A stretch of DNA of 64,000 bases from Pyxidicoccus caerfyrddinensis (GTDB lineage: Bacteria; Myxococcota; Myxococcia; Myxococcales; Myxococcaceae): contig NZ_JAAIYA010000006.1 of NCBI RefSeq assembly GCF_010894405.1, forward strand, positions 372,001 to 436,000, in the 5' to 3' direction. The notes under the pieces are model-generated. The model worked only from the letters and a program-made list of their open reading frames with translations. It was not told the DNA's origin and searched no databases. Position numbers and translations under genes: made by a program. How positions within the stretch are numbered: position 1 is the first letter of the stretch; every line of letters begins with the position of its first letter. Below, one piece after another: positions 36,606 to 46,353 of this stretch.

Positions 36606-38126
36606 TCACGGAAGTCGCCACGAGTAGCCCGGGTCCGGCACGCAGCCCTCGCGCAGGCGCGCCAGCACCAGCGGCCCGGAGCGGGCCACCACCTCGCCGG
36701 AGGCATGCTGGGCCGGGGTGATGACGTGGCTGTAGAGGCCCGAGCCCCGCGGCGGCCCGTTGTGCGGGTACAGCGGCACCGGCTGGTGGAAGTAGCTGTA
36801 GCCGCCCGTCCACGCCAGGTGCGCCGCCTCGATTTTCAGCCCGCACACGTCGCGCAGCCCGCTGGCCGCCAATAGCAGCCGGTTGACGTCCCCCGCGTCG
36901 TCCCAGGCGCTCGCCTTCGGCCGCGAGTCCTCGTACTGCCCCACGTCGCCAAACGTCAGCCGCCCCGCGCGCAGGCCGGACACCGCGGCCACCGCCACCA
37001 CGCCCAGCGCCGCCATGCTCGCGAGCCGGGAGCCCAGGCCCGTGAGCACCGTGTCCAGCCCCACGCCCGCGAGCGCGGCGAACAGCGGCAGCACGGGCAC
37101 CAGGAAGCGCAATTCCTTGTGCGGCTGGAGCGCGTGCAGCAGGAAGAAGATGGCCGCGACGGCCATGAGCCCCGGCGCCCGGCGCGCGGCCACCAGCACC
37201 AGCACGCCCGTGAGCAGTGTCACCGCCGGCATGCCCTGGAAGAGGACGCGGCCGTAGTAGCTGAAGGGCGCCGTGCCCCAGCCGGCCGCGCCGTTCCGCA
37301 GGATGTTGAAGTCCAGGTACACCAGCGCCGAGTGGAACCAGCGGCCCCACGTGAGCCAGTCCAGGAGCCCATAGGCGAAGGCCCACCCGGCGAGCACCGC
37401 CAGCGACTCGCCCGCCGCGCGCCACCGCCGCTGCGCCACGAGGACGCCCAGCAGCCCCACGCAGAAGATGCCGTTCTGCAGCCGCAGCAGCACCGCCACG
37501 CCCAGCAGGCACGCCCCCGCCAGCACCGCCCGCCGCGTGCTCGCCTTGGGCAGGGCCAGCGCCAGCCCCAGCACCACCGGCAGCGCGGAGGCGTTCTCAC
37601 TCAATGCCCGCGGCGCGAAGTAGAGGGGCACCGCCGCCAGCGCGAAGAGGGACGCGCCCGCCGCCGCGGCCAATTCCGACGCGCCCTGCGAGCGCGCCAG
37701 CCGGTAGCTCCCCCAGGCGGTCGCCACGCCCAGCATGCCGAAGAAGCCCTTGATGACGCCCAGGTACGCGCCCGGCGCCGTCACACCGAGCAGCCGGGCG
37801 AGCCCCAGGACTCCCGCCACCAGCCCGGGGAGCACCCAGTTGCGCGCGCCCTCGACGAACTCCCAGGCCACCAGGCCGTACCCGTAGACGAGCCGATGCG
37901 CCGGCTCCAGGCTCTGGTACACCTCGTCCGGCCAGTACAGCCCGTCATCGTTGAGGGCCCAATGAATCCGGAAGGCGGCGCCCACGGCGAGGATGCCCAC
38001 GAGCAGGGCCCGGCCGAGATGGCGCTCGGCCAGGGCGTCCGAGGGGGCTCCAGGGGAGGCTTCGGAGGAGGCGCTGGAGGTGGGAGCGGGTGGCTGGGCA
38101 GGGGGCACGGTCAGCGGACACCTCAA
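36606..38126 (-). CDS. GT22-like (Alg9/PIG-B type) mannosyltransferase
   Basis: 506-residue polytopic glycosyltransferase. The first luminal/periplasmic loop has WPDEVYQSLEPAHRLVYGYG, then LVAWEF, and the late loop has HKELRFLVPVLPL, both hallmarks of GT22 enzymes that use a lipid-linked mannose donor. About ten hydrophobic helices separate them. The acceptor here is unknown; a cell-envelope glycan is likely. TTG 38126 has GGAG 7 nt upstream; GTG 38108 is the alternative. It is divergent from hprK with only 32 bp between starts. Confidence 0.82.
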   Translation of the reverse strand: MRCPLTVPPAQPPAPTSSASSEASPGAPSDALAERHLGRALLVGILAVGAAFRIHWALNDDGLYWPDEVYQSLEPAHRLVYGYGLVAWEFVEGARNWVLPGLVAGVLGLARLLGVTAPGAYLGVIKGFFGMLGVATAWGSYRLARSQGASELAAAAGASLFALAAVPLYFAPRALSENASALPVVLGLALALPKASTRRAVLAGACLLGVAVLLRLQNGIFCVGLLGVLVAQRRWRAAGESLAVLAGWAFAYGLLDWLTWGRWFHSALVYLDFNILRNGAAGWGTAPFSYYGRVLFQGMPAVTLLTGVLVLVAARRAPGLMAVAAIFFLLHALQPHKELRFLVPVLPLFAALAGVGLDTVLTGLGSRLASMAALGVVAVAAVSGLRAGRLTFGDVGQYEDSRPKASAWDDAGDVNRLLLAASGLRDVCGLKIEAAHLAWTGGYSYFHQPVPLYPHNGPPRGSGLYSHVITPAQHASGEVVARSGPLVLARLREGCVPDPGYSWRLP

Positions 38127-38158
38127 AAGGGCGCTCCGGTGATATCCACGTCCTGACG

Positions 38159-39120
<962 letters not shown>

Positions 39121-39124
<4 letters not shown>

Positions 39125-39984
39125 CCGCCCCCTCTAAGCAGATTGTCGTCATCACCGGCATGTCGGGCTCCGGAAAGTCCACGGCCATCCGGGCGCTGGA
39201 GGATGCGGGCTTCTTCTGCATCGACAACCTGCCGGTGCTGCTCCTGCCCAAGCTCACGGAGCTGGCGGGCGGCGGCCACTTCGAGCGCATGGCCCTGGTG
39301 ATAGACGTGCGCGAGGGCGTCTTCCTCAAGGACGCCCCCCGCATGCTGGCCGAGGTGCGCCGCGCCGGACACCAGGTGGAGGTGCTCTTCCTGGACTCCA
39401 GCGATGACAGCCTCATCCGCCGCTTCAGCGAGACGCGCCGCCGCCACCCGCTGGCCCCCAGCGGCACCGTCGCCGAGGGCATCAAGTCCGAGCGCGAGGC
39501 GCTGCGTGACTTGCGCGAGCTGGCCGACCAGGTCATCGACTCGTCCGCGCTGAACGTGCACGACTTGAAGCGCATGGTGCAGGCGCGCTTCAGCCCGGAG
39601 CCGGCGGCGGGGCCCAGCCTGTCCATCATGTCCTTCGGCTACCGGTACGGAGTGCCGCCGCAGGCGGACCTCGTCCTGGACGTGCGCTTCCTGCCCAACC
39701 CGTACTTCGTCCCGGAGCTGAAGGGGCTGACGGGCAAGGTCCCCAAGGTGTCCGCCTACGTGCTGGACCGCGAGGAGACGCAGCAGTTCCTCGACAAGGT
39801 GGTGGACCTCTGCCGCTTCCTCTTCCCTCGCTACCAGAAGGAGGGGAAGGCCTACCTCACCGTGGCGCTCGGGTGCACGGGTGGCAAACACCGCTCGGTG
39901 GCGATTGCAGCCGAATTGACGCGGCGCCTCCAGGACGCCAACACCCGCGTCCAGCTCTGGGACCGCGACATCGAGAAGGAATAG
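39121..39984 (+). CDS. rapZ: RNase adapter protein RapZ
   Basis: 287-residue P-loop protein. Walker A GMSGSGKS (about 13-20), FFCIDNLPV, then the central RRFSETRRRHPL, and C-terminal FGYRYGVPPQADLVLDVRFL, PNPYFVPEL and GCTGGKHRSV match RapZ/YvcJ throughout. In enterobacteria RapZ controls GlmS synthesis through small RNAs and nucleotide binding; the local role in myxobacteria is not known. GTG 39121 overlaps the hprK stop by 4 bp. Confidence 0.95.
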
Positions 39985-40017
39985 CCGCGGCGGGTCAATT
40001 CCTACCTTTGCAACCTC

Positions 40018-40055
40018 AGGCGAGACCCTGTTTGGTTTTGAACAGGGCTTCGCCT
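40018..40055. terminator. Hairpin after rapZ
   Basis: Two-part stem AGGCGA / TCGCCT and CCCTGTT / AACAGGG separated by 2-nt internal bulges, with an 8-nt loop. It ends 36 nt before the next start, so it could be the rapZ terminator or part of the next gene's leader. Confidence 0.55.
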
Positions 40056-40090
40056 AAAGTCCGGAACTCCCCGCAACCGGAGTTTCGTTC

Positions 40091-40702
40091 ATGCAATTGC
40101 TCAAGCGCGCTGTCTGGCTTTGTGCCGCCGTCTCCCTGTCCGCCTGTGGAGGGCCGGAGGAGGCCTCGCAGCCGTCCGACGGGTCCGAGCCCGTCGGGAC
40201 GTACGAGGGCACGCTGCTCACTGGCACGTCGAATGGGTGCTCCTTCGCCATCGACAAGTTCAACGTGCCGCTGTCCCCGCCCTACTACAACATCTACCTG
40301 CGGCGGTCGGCCTCGGCGACGTGCGCCTATCCCGCGTCCAGCATCGTGATTGGCACGTCGTACACCAACCCGCCCATCTCGCTGGCGGCGAACAACCTGG
40401 GCGTGGTCACGGGCTACTCGTACAAGGGTACGCCGAGCGGCTCGGCCAACATCCAGTGCCGCGTCCGCCACTACGACCCGGCCACGATGACGGTGGTGCG
40501 CGAGTCGGACATCGTGGTGCTGTACGGCGCGGGCAACGTCAACGGCTGCAACGTGGCCATCTCCAGCAACGGCACCACGGTGACGGTGGGGGGCACGAAG
40601 ACGGGACCCCTGCAGGGTGAGACGGGCAGCGGCAGCAACTACGTGGCCACCTACCTCGACTTCTTCACCAGCACGACGGCGCCCACCTACTTCGCGTACT
40701 GA
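40091..40702 (+). CDS. Lipoprotein, hypothetical, beta-rich
   Basis: 203-residue predicted lipoprotein. Signal with lipobox LSAC (about residues 16-19), then Gly/Ser/Thr-rich strands (NIYLRRSASATCAYPASSIV, GYSYKGTPSGSANIQCRVRH) with four mature cysteines spaced as two likely disulphides. No family recognised. ATG 40091 fits the signal peptide directly. The stop is followed by a strong hairpin shared with the convergent cysteine-peptidase gene. Confidence 0.75.
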   Translation: MQLLKRAVWLCAAVSLSACGGPEEASQPSDGSEPVGTYEGTLLTGTSNGCSFAIDKFNVPLSPPYYNIYLRRSASATCAYPASSIVIGTSYTNPPISLAANNLGVVTGYSYKGTPSGSANIQCRVRHYDPATMTVVRESDIVVLYGAGNVNGCNVAISSNGTTVTVGGTKTGPLQGETGSGSNYVATYLDFFTSTTAPTYFAY

Positions 40703-40731
40703 GGCGAGCGCCCCGTGGGGCTGAAATGAAA

Positions 40732-40763
40732 GGCCCCCGCACTCCTCGAAGGAGGCGGGGGCC
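40732..40763. terminator. Bidirectional terminator hairpin
   Basis: GGCCCCCGC / GCGGGGGCC (9 bp) extended, after a single unpaired A, by CTCCT / AGGAG with a CGA loop. It lies between convergent stops at 40702 and 40790. Confidence 0.75.
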
Positions 40764-40789
40764 GGTGACGCGGGAGCGGCGTCGCGACG

Positions 40790-41779
40790 CTAGCTGGACT
40801 CGCCCACGCTGAGGCGCCGGCTGCCGTGTCCGTTGCCCTTGCCCAGGCCGTGCGTGCGGTGACGGTTGCTCTCGGCGAGCGACTCGCGCTTCTCGCGCGT
40901 GTCCACGTCCTTGCGCTTCTCCACCGCGAGCACGCCGCCGCCGCCGTGGCTCTGCTTGCCCTGCTCGATGGCCTTCTCCAGGTCCTTCGCCTTCACCCAG
41001 TACTCGCCGTTGACGGGGTCCTTCACGCGGTACTTGTCGTCCGAGGCGTCCTTCTTGTTCCTGCCGCTGTTGAACCCGTCGATGGTCACCCAGTGCAGCT
41101 CGCCGGGCTCCTTGCGCTGCTTGTGGGCGGGCAGGGCGGAGTTGAGGATGGCGTTGGAGTCCACCAGGGCCAGGCCGAACTCGCCCCGCTTCAGGGCGGC
41201 ACTGATGGCGTTGGCGTCGTACTTCTCGAAGCCCTCGGTGACGTCGATGCCCATCTCCCCGAGCACCACGCCCATCTCCTCCGCCGTGGCGCCGTCCTTG
41301 AGGTTGACGTCCACCTTCTTCTCGGTGGTCTTCGGCTGGTTGATTTCCGAGGCCTTGGCGCGGACCTCCTTGAGCTCCTGGTCCGCCGAGCGGGGCGGCT
41401 CGTCCTTGCGGCTCGCCTTGTTCAAGTAGGCCAGGCTCGCCTCGCCGCAGCCCGTCTCGGTCTGCTGGGCCACGGCGTCCTCGTTCGTCTCCCAGCCCTT
41501 CTCGGCCTGGGCCTCGGCCGCCTCGTTCACCGGGGCCGCGTCCGGGTCCTCCATGCGCGGCAGCTCCTTCGCGCCCGGCGCGTCCGGCACGATGAGCTTG
41601 GGCAGGTCATCCCGCTTCACGGGCGCCGCCTCGAAGGTGTCCTGGACCCGCCGCGCCACCTGCACGGTCCGCCCCGGGCGCTCCCGCTCCACGACGGCGG
41701 GCACCTGCTCCTGGACGGGGCCCTGAACGGTGGCCGCCTCCCGGTTGCGCGCGGTGAAGATGTTGAAGTTGACGCCCAT
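40790..41779 (-). CDS. C39-like putative cysteine peptidase, no signal peptide
   Basis: 329 residues from ATG 41779. The first 100 are polar and probably disordered. The catalytic domain (about 105-285) shows Cys111 in TGCGEAS, His229 in LHWVTIDGF and Asp254 in YRVKDPVNGEYW, then VKAKDLEKAI. This order and spacing match the C39_2-type papain fold. The C-terminal tail is basic and Gly/His/Arg-rich. With no signal peptide, no ABC maturation partner and no peptide substrate nearby, a bacteriocin-processing role is unlikely. It could be an intracellular peptidase or a delivered effector. ATG 41779 was chosen because upstream sequence is Arg/Pro-rich. Confidence 0.7.
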   Translation of the reverse strand: MGVNFNIFTARNREAATVQGPVQEQVPAVVERERPGRTVQVARRVQDTFEAAPVKRDDLPKLIVPDAPGAKELPRMEDPDAAPVNEAAEAQAEKGWETNEDAVAQQTETGCGEASLAYLNKASRKDEPPRSADQELKEVRAKASEINQPKTTEKKVDVNLKDGATAEEMGVVLGEMGIDVTEGFEKYDANAISAALKRGEFGLALVDSNAILNSALPAHKQRKEPGELHWVTIDGFNSGRNKKDASDDKYRVKDPVNGEYWVKAKDLEKAIEQGKQSHGGGGVLAVEKRKDVDTREKRESLAESNRHRTHGLGKGNGHGSRRLSVGESS

Positions 41780-41968
41780 GGCGGTCCCTCCCAGACGCTC
41801 TACGCCTGACTCATTATCGGTCCGGGTTTTCGCAAGTTGCCGAATTAATCCGGACTGAGGGTGTGGCCCGGGGGCCGGTGCGTGGGAAATCGCACGATTG
41901 CGGGCGGACCTGACACATGTAGGGGATGGAAGCAGGCACACCCGGACTTCACCGCTAGACTGGCCCCC

Positions 41969-44773
41969 ATGGTCGAGCGAGATGACACGGGCGCCGAGCC
42001 TGGAACCGGGCCGGAGCTGTCGACGAAGGTGACGTCTGACGACGGTGCGTCGCCGCCGCGCAGCGTGGCGCCGGTATCGCGGCCGGATACAGGACGCGAC
42101 GGGCCGCTACCGCCGGCGCGGGTGCGCTCGCTGGGCGCGCGAGTGGGGCGCTTCATCCCGCTGAAGGTGCTGGGGCAGGGCGGCATGGGCGTGGTGTACG
42201 CGGCCTATGACCCGGACCTGGACCGGAAGGTGGCGCTCAAGCTGCTGCGCGTGACGAGCGCGGACACCGACCTGGAAGCCGGACGCACGCGCCTGTTGCG
42301 CGAGGCGCAGGCCATGGCGCGCGTCTCGCATCCCAACGTCATCCCCGTCTTCGACGTGGGCGAGTGGGACGAGCAGGTCTTCGTCACCATGGAGTTGGTG
42401 GAGGGCGGCACGCTGCGCGACTGGCAGCAGGCGAAGCCGCGCTCCTGGCGCGAGACGCTGGAGACGTACCTGTCCGCGGGCCGGGGGCTGGAGGCCGCGC
42501 ACGCGGTGGGGTTGGTGCACCGCGACTTCAAGCCCACCAACGTGCTGGTGGGCCGTGACGGCCGCGTCTTCGTCACCGACTTCGGGCTGGCGCGGCCGGT
42601 GGGGAACCCCGGGCGCGAGGACGGGCTCCCGGAGCTGCCGTCGCCGAGCTCCGAGGGCTCGGGGCGGCTGTTCGAGCCGCTCACCCAGGCGGGCGTGGTG
42701 CTGGGCACGCCGCCCTTCATGTCGCCCGAGCAGTTCCGGGGCGACGCGGTGGACGCGCGCAGCGACCAGTTCAGCTTCTGTGCGGCGCTGTACCGCGCGC
42801 TCTATGGCTCTCGCCCGTTCGACCCGGATCAGCTGTCGCGGGCGGCGAAGTCGAAGGCACGGAGGCTCGCGGCGGGGGAGCAGGCGCTCGCGCGTCAGGT
42901 GCTGCCGCCGGACCTCATCCAGGAGCCGCCGCGCGACTCGAAGGTGCCGGCGTGGGTGCGGCGCGCGGTGATGCGCGGGCTGGCGCTGGAGGCGGACGGC
43001 CGCTTCGCCTCCATGGGCGAGCTGCTGGAAGCGCTGTCGCAGGAGCAGCACCTGGCGCGGCGGCGCAGGCTGGGTGGCGGCGCGGTGGCGGCGGCGGCGC
43101 TGGTGGCCGCGGTGGGAGGGGTGGCGTGGTGGCAGTCGCGGGTGTGCGCGGGCGCGGAAGGGTTGCTCGCGGACGCCTGGGGCCCCGAGGCGAGGCAGCG
43201 CGTGACGGCGGCCTTCCAGTCCACGGGAAGCCCCATGGCGGCGGACATGGCGACGCGCGTGGGCGGCGTGCTGGACGCTTACGCGAGCACCTGGGCGAAG
43301 CAGCACACCGAGGCCTGTCAGGCCACGCGAGTGCACGCGGTGCAGACGGAGGCGCTGCTGTCCCAGCGCGTGGTGTGCCTGGAGCGGAGGCACAAGGACT
43401 TGCGGGCGCTGGTGGGCGCGCTGGCGAGCGTGGAGAAGCCCGGCGTGGAGAAGGCGCTGGACGCGGCGTACGCGCTGCCGTCGCCGCAGGACTGCGCGGA
43501 CGTGGAGGCGCTCAGCGAGCAGCAGCCGCGCCCGGCGGACCCGACGAAGCGCGCGGAATTGGACGCGCTGGAGGGACGGCTGTCGGAGGTGAAGGCGCTC
43601 CTGGACACGAGCCGTCAGCCGCAGGCGCTGGAGAAGGCGCGCGTGCTGGAGCCGCTGGTGGTGGCGACGGGGTACCTGCCGCTGATGGCGGAGCTGCGCT
43701 TCCACCTCGGGTGGTTGCAGGCGTTGCAGGGGCAGAAGGAGCAGGGAGCGGGGCTGCTGGAGCAGGCCGTCTTCGACGCGGAGGCGGGGAGGGCGGACCG
43801 GCTGGAGGTCTCCGTCCTCAACAAGTTGCTCTTCGTGGAGGGCGAGCGGGAGCGCTTCGACCTCGCCACGAGGTGGGCGCGGCTGGGGAAGGCGACGCTC
43901 CAGCGGCTCGGGGGCGACGCGTTGCTGGAGAGTGACCTTCTGGTGAACGGGGCCAACCTCTCGCTGATGCAGGAGAAGCCCGAGGAGGCGCGCGCGCAGT
44001 TGCAGGAGGCATCGGCGCTGCTGGCGAAGACGCTGGAGCCGGGTCACCCCAAGCGGGCGCGAGTCACCTTCACGCTGGGCCGCACGCTGCTGGAGTCGGG
44101 CGCGTACGCGGAGGCCGCGAAGGTGCTGGAGGAGGCGCTTCACCAGACGGAGGCGGCGGTGGGGCCCCGGCACCTGGACGTGGCGCGGCGGCACCAGGCG
44201 TTGTCCATGGCGCTGCGCGAGCAGGGTGACTTCACGAAGGCGCTGGAGCACGCGAAGGCATCGGTGGCCATCCACCGCGAGCTGCTCGGGAACGACCACC
44301 TGAAGGTGGCGGAGGCGCTCGACGAGGAGGGCATGAGCCTGCTCGGGCTGAAGCGCTACGAGGAGGCGCTGAAGGACTACCAGGAGGCGCTGGCGGTGAA
44401 GCGCCAGCACCTGGAGCCGGGCGACGAGGAGCTGCACTACTCCTACGACGGCGTCGGGCAGGCGCTGCTGGGACTGGGGCGCACGCGCGACGCGGTGGAG
44501 CCGCTGCGCCAGGCGGTGGCCTTCGCGAGTGCGCAGGAGGACTCGCTGGGCGAGTCCGGCTTCGCGCTGGCGCAGGCGCTCTACAAGGAAGGCCAGCCCG
44601 CCGAGGCGCGGACCGAGGCGTCGAAGGCAGGGGACCACTTCAAGGCCTCCGGCCGGGACGTCCGCGCGGAGGCGGTGCGGACGTGGCTGGAGTCACTGCC
44701 GCCGGAGGGGAAGGCGAAGCCCTCGAAGGCGGCGAAGAAGCCCGCGCGCGCGGAGCGCAAGCGGCACAAGTAG
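41969..44773 (+). CDS. Ser/Thr protein kinase with TPR domain
   Basis: 934 residues. Hanks kinase (about 45-355) with LGQGGMGVVYAAYD, VALKLL, HRDFKPTNVL, DFGLARP and SPEQ, then a transmembrane helix (GGAVAAAALVAAVGGVAWW, about 370-390), then about 530 residues of helical repeats ending in tetratricopeptide units (ALEHAKASVAIHRELLG, ALKDYQEALAVKRQHLEPG). This kinase-TM-TPR layout is common in myxobacteria, with the TPR domain outside or periplasmic. Start ATG 41969. It is divergent from the C39-like gene and 9 nt before the dioxygenase, so co-transcription with the latter is likely. Confidence 0.9.
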   Translation: MVERDDTGAEPGTGPELSTKVTSDDGASPPRSVAPVSRPDTGRDGPLPPARVRSLGARVGRFIPLKVLGQGGMGVVYAAYDPDLDRKVALKLLRVTSADTDLEAGRTRLLREAQAMARVSHPNVIPVFDVGEWDEQVFVTMELVEGGTLRDWQQAKPRSWRETLETYLSAGRGLEAAHAVGLVHRDFKPTNVLVGRDGRVFVTDFGLARPVGNPGREDGLPELPSPSSEGSGRLFEPLTQAGVVLGTPPFMSPEQFRGDAVDARSDQFSFCAALYRALYGSRPFDPDQLSRAAKSKARRLAAGEQALARQVLPPDLIQEPPRDSKVPAWVRRAVMRGLALEADGRFASMGELLEALSQEQHLARRRRLGGGAVAAAALVAAVGGVAWWQSRVCAGAEGLLADAWGPEARQRVTAAFQSTGSPMAADMATRVGGVLDAYASTWAKQHTEACQATRVHAVQTEALLSQRVVCLERRHKDLRALVGALASVEKPGVEKALDAAYALPSPQDCADVEALSEQQPRPADPTKRAELDALEGRLSEVKALLDTSRQPQALEKARVLEPLVVATGYLPLMAELRFHLGWLQALQGQKEQGAGLLEQAVFDAEAGRADRLEVSVLNKLLFVEGERERFDLATRWARLGKATLQRLGGDALLESDLLVNGANLSLMQEKPEEARAQLQEASALLAKTLEPGHPKRARVTFTLGRTLLESGAYAEAAKVLEEALHQTEAAVGPRHLDVARRHQALSMALREQGDFTKALEHAKASVAIHRELLGNDHLKVAEALDEEGMSLLGLKRYEEALKDYQEALAVKRQHLEPGDEELHYSYDGVGQALLGLGRTRDAVEPLRQAVAFASAQEDSLGESGFALAQALYKEGQPAEARTEASKAGDHFKASGRDVRAEAVRTWLESLPPEGKAKPSKAAKKPARAERKRHK

Positions 44774-44782
44774 GAGCAGCGG

Positions 44783-45559
44783 GTGGAGCTTTCGGGCGCG
44801 CAGGTCGAGCGGTTCATCGAGGACGGCTTCATTCGCATCGACGGGGCCTTTCCGTCCGAGCTGGCGGCGGAGGCCCGCGAGCTTCTCTGGCGTGACACGG
44901 GCAGTGCGCCGGACGACCCGGCGACGTGGACCCGCCCCGTCGTCCGGCTGGGCGAATACGCACAGGAACCCTTCCGGCTCGCGGCGAACACGCCCCGGCT
45001 CCATGCCGCGTTCGACAGACTCGTGGGCCCCGGAGGCTGGCTGCCCCGAATGAGCCTCGGCTCGTTCCCGGTGCGCTTCCCGAGCAGCGAAGCGCCCGGT
45101 GATGACGGCTGGCATGTGGACGCCAGCTTCCCGGGGAAGGACCCCTCGTCGTTCTTCGACTGGCGCGTGAATGTGGCCTCGCGAGGCCGCGCGCTGCTGA
45201 TGCTCTTCCTCTTCTCCGATGTGGGCGAGGACGATGCCCCCACCCGCATCCGCGAGGGCTCGCACCGCCAGGTGGCGCGGCTGCTCGAACCGGAAGGGGA
45301 CGCGGGCCTGTCGTTCATGGAGCTGGCGAAGAAGCTGGACGCGACGGAGGGGTGCCCCGTTGCGTTCGCCACGGGAGAGGCCGGCACCGTCTACCTCTGC
45401 CACCCCTTCCTGGTGCACGCCGCGCAGCCGCACCGTGGAACCCGGCCGAAGTTCATGGCCCAGCCGCCCCTGTTCCCCAAGCAGCCCTTCCAGCTCCACC
45501 GCGAGGACGGCGCTGGCTCACCGGTGGAGCGCGCCATCCGGCTCGCGCTGGGGCGCTGA
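44783..45559 (+). CDS. Phytanoyl-CoA dioxygenase family protein
   Basis: 258-residue Fe(II)/2-oxoglutarate oxygenase of the PhyH family. The facial triad is His111 and Asp113 in GWHVDASF and His212 in CHPFLVHAAQ, with Arg218 in PHRGTRP as the 2-oxoglutarate anchor. The start GTG 44783 has GGAG 6 nt upstream, 9 nt after the kinase stop. The substrate is unknown; PhyH proteins in bacteria often act in natural-product pathways, but nothing next to it supports that here. Confidence 0.85.
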   Translation: MELSGAQVERFIEDGFIRIDGAFPSELAAEARELLWRDTGSAPDDPATWTRPVVRLGEYAQEPFRLAANTPRLHAAFDRLVGPGGWLPRMSLGSFPVRFPSSEAPGDDGWHVDASFPGKDPSSFFDWRVNVASRGRALLMLFLFSDVGEDDAPTRIREGSHRQVARLLEPEGDAGLSFMELAKKLDATEGCPVAFATGEAGTVYLCHPFLVHAAQPHRGTRPKFMAQPPLFPKQPFQLHREDGAGSPVERAIRLALGR

Positions 45560-45612
45560 GAGAGGACGGGCAGGGGAGGCGGCCGTCAGTCCTGACTCTT
45601 CGGGGTGGCCTT

Positions 45613-45639
45613 CACCGGGGCAGTGTATCAGCCCCGGTG
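45613..45639. terminator. Hairpin between convergent genes
   Basis: CACCGGGGC / GCCCCGGTG (9 bp) with a 9-nt loop, between the stops of the dioxygenase (45559) and the TetR gene (45644). Confidence 0.6.
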
Positions 45640-45643
45640 GCCG

Positions 45644-46273
45644 TCACTTCGAAGTGCGACGGCGCCTCGGCGACTCGCGCCGCGCCGCCTCCATGGGACG
45701 CGCGCTGCCCGCGGTGACGGCTCTGAGCTCGTCGAGCACCGTTCGGACGTGTTGCGAGAAGTCACGCGGCTCGGTGCCGGTCACCCAACGCTCGAACGCC
45801 ACCTTGAAGACCGCGATTCCCGCCTCGGCGGTCAGACTCGCGGTGGGCTCGGCGACGCCGCGCTTGCGAAGCGCTTGCGCGACGGCCGACGTGAGCGACG
45901 CGAGCTTGATCAGCTCCCGCTCTCGAAGCTCCGCGTGAGCCGTGAGGAGGGCGTGCCGTGCCCGGACGTAGCTCTCGTCACGATGCTGTTGGAGCGCGGC
46001 CGCGGCGGCTTCGAGTGCGGCAGCGACCGCGTCGAGCGGTGCCGTCGCTTCGGGGGCGTCGGTGGTGGCGTCCGTCATGCGCTTCTGGAGGTCGCTCGAG
46101 CCGGAGAACAGGACCTCGCGCTTGTCGGTGAAGTAGCGGAAGAAGGTTCGCTCCGTGAGCCCCGCGCGCGCGGCGATCTCCTCCACCGTCGTTCGGACGT
46201 ACCCGCGCTCTTGAAAGAGCTCCATCGCGGCCTGCTCGAGCCGTCCGCGTGCGTTGGGTTCCCAGCGGGCCAT
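45644..46273 (-). CDS. TetR family transcriptional repressor
   Basis: 209 residues. The N-terminal helix-turn-helix (about 8-55) reads AAMELFQERGYVRTTVEEIA, then ARAGLTERTFFRYFTDK, the TetR consensus. The C-terminal domain is helical with an Ala-rich region, and the last 20 residues are basic. It is divergent from the NAD-epimerase gene and very probably binds the perfect inverted repeat between them (46302-46330). Codon choice is less extreme than in neighbouring genes, which suggests that this pair was acquired. Confidence 0.9.
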   Translation of the reverse strand: MARWEPNARGRLEQAAMELFQERGYVRTTVEEIAARAGLTERTFFRYFTDKREVLFSGSSDLQKRMTDATTDAPEATAPLDAVAAALEAAAAALQQHRDESYVRARHALLTAHAELRERELIKLASLTSAVAQALRKRGVAEPTASLTAEAGIAVFKVAFERWVTGTEPRDFSQHVRTVLDELRAVTAGSARPMEAARRESPRRRRTSK

Positions 46274-46301
46274 CGGCTCCGAGCATACCTGATTGCAGGG
46301 A

Positions 46302-46330
46302 CTGACATCACCTGTTAAAGGTGATGTCAG
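46302..46330. promoter_or_regulatory. Perfect inverted repeat, predicted TetR operator
   Basis: Arms CTGACATCACCT (46302-46313) and AGGTGATGTCAG (46319-46330) around a 5-nt centre, with 12 of 12 positions symmetric. It sits 28 bp from the TetR start and 24 bp from the epimerase start. It would control both genes and give autoregulation. Confidence 0.8.
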
Positions 46331-46353
46331 TTTCTGCCATCAGGAGGTTTGCC

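Noticed and set aside
42107..44638. An 843-codon minus-strand frame opposite the kinase-TPR gene
   Set aside because: Same reason: low-complexity Leu/Arg/His sequence without domains, opposed to a clear kinase.
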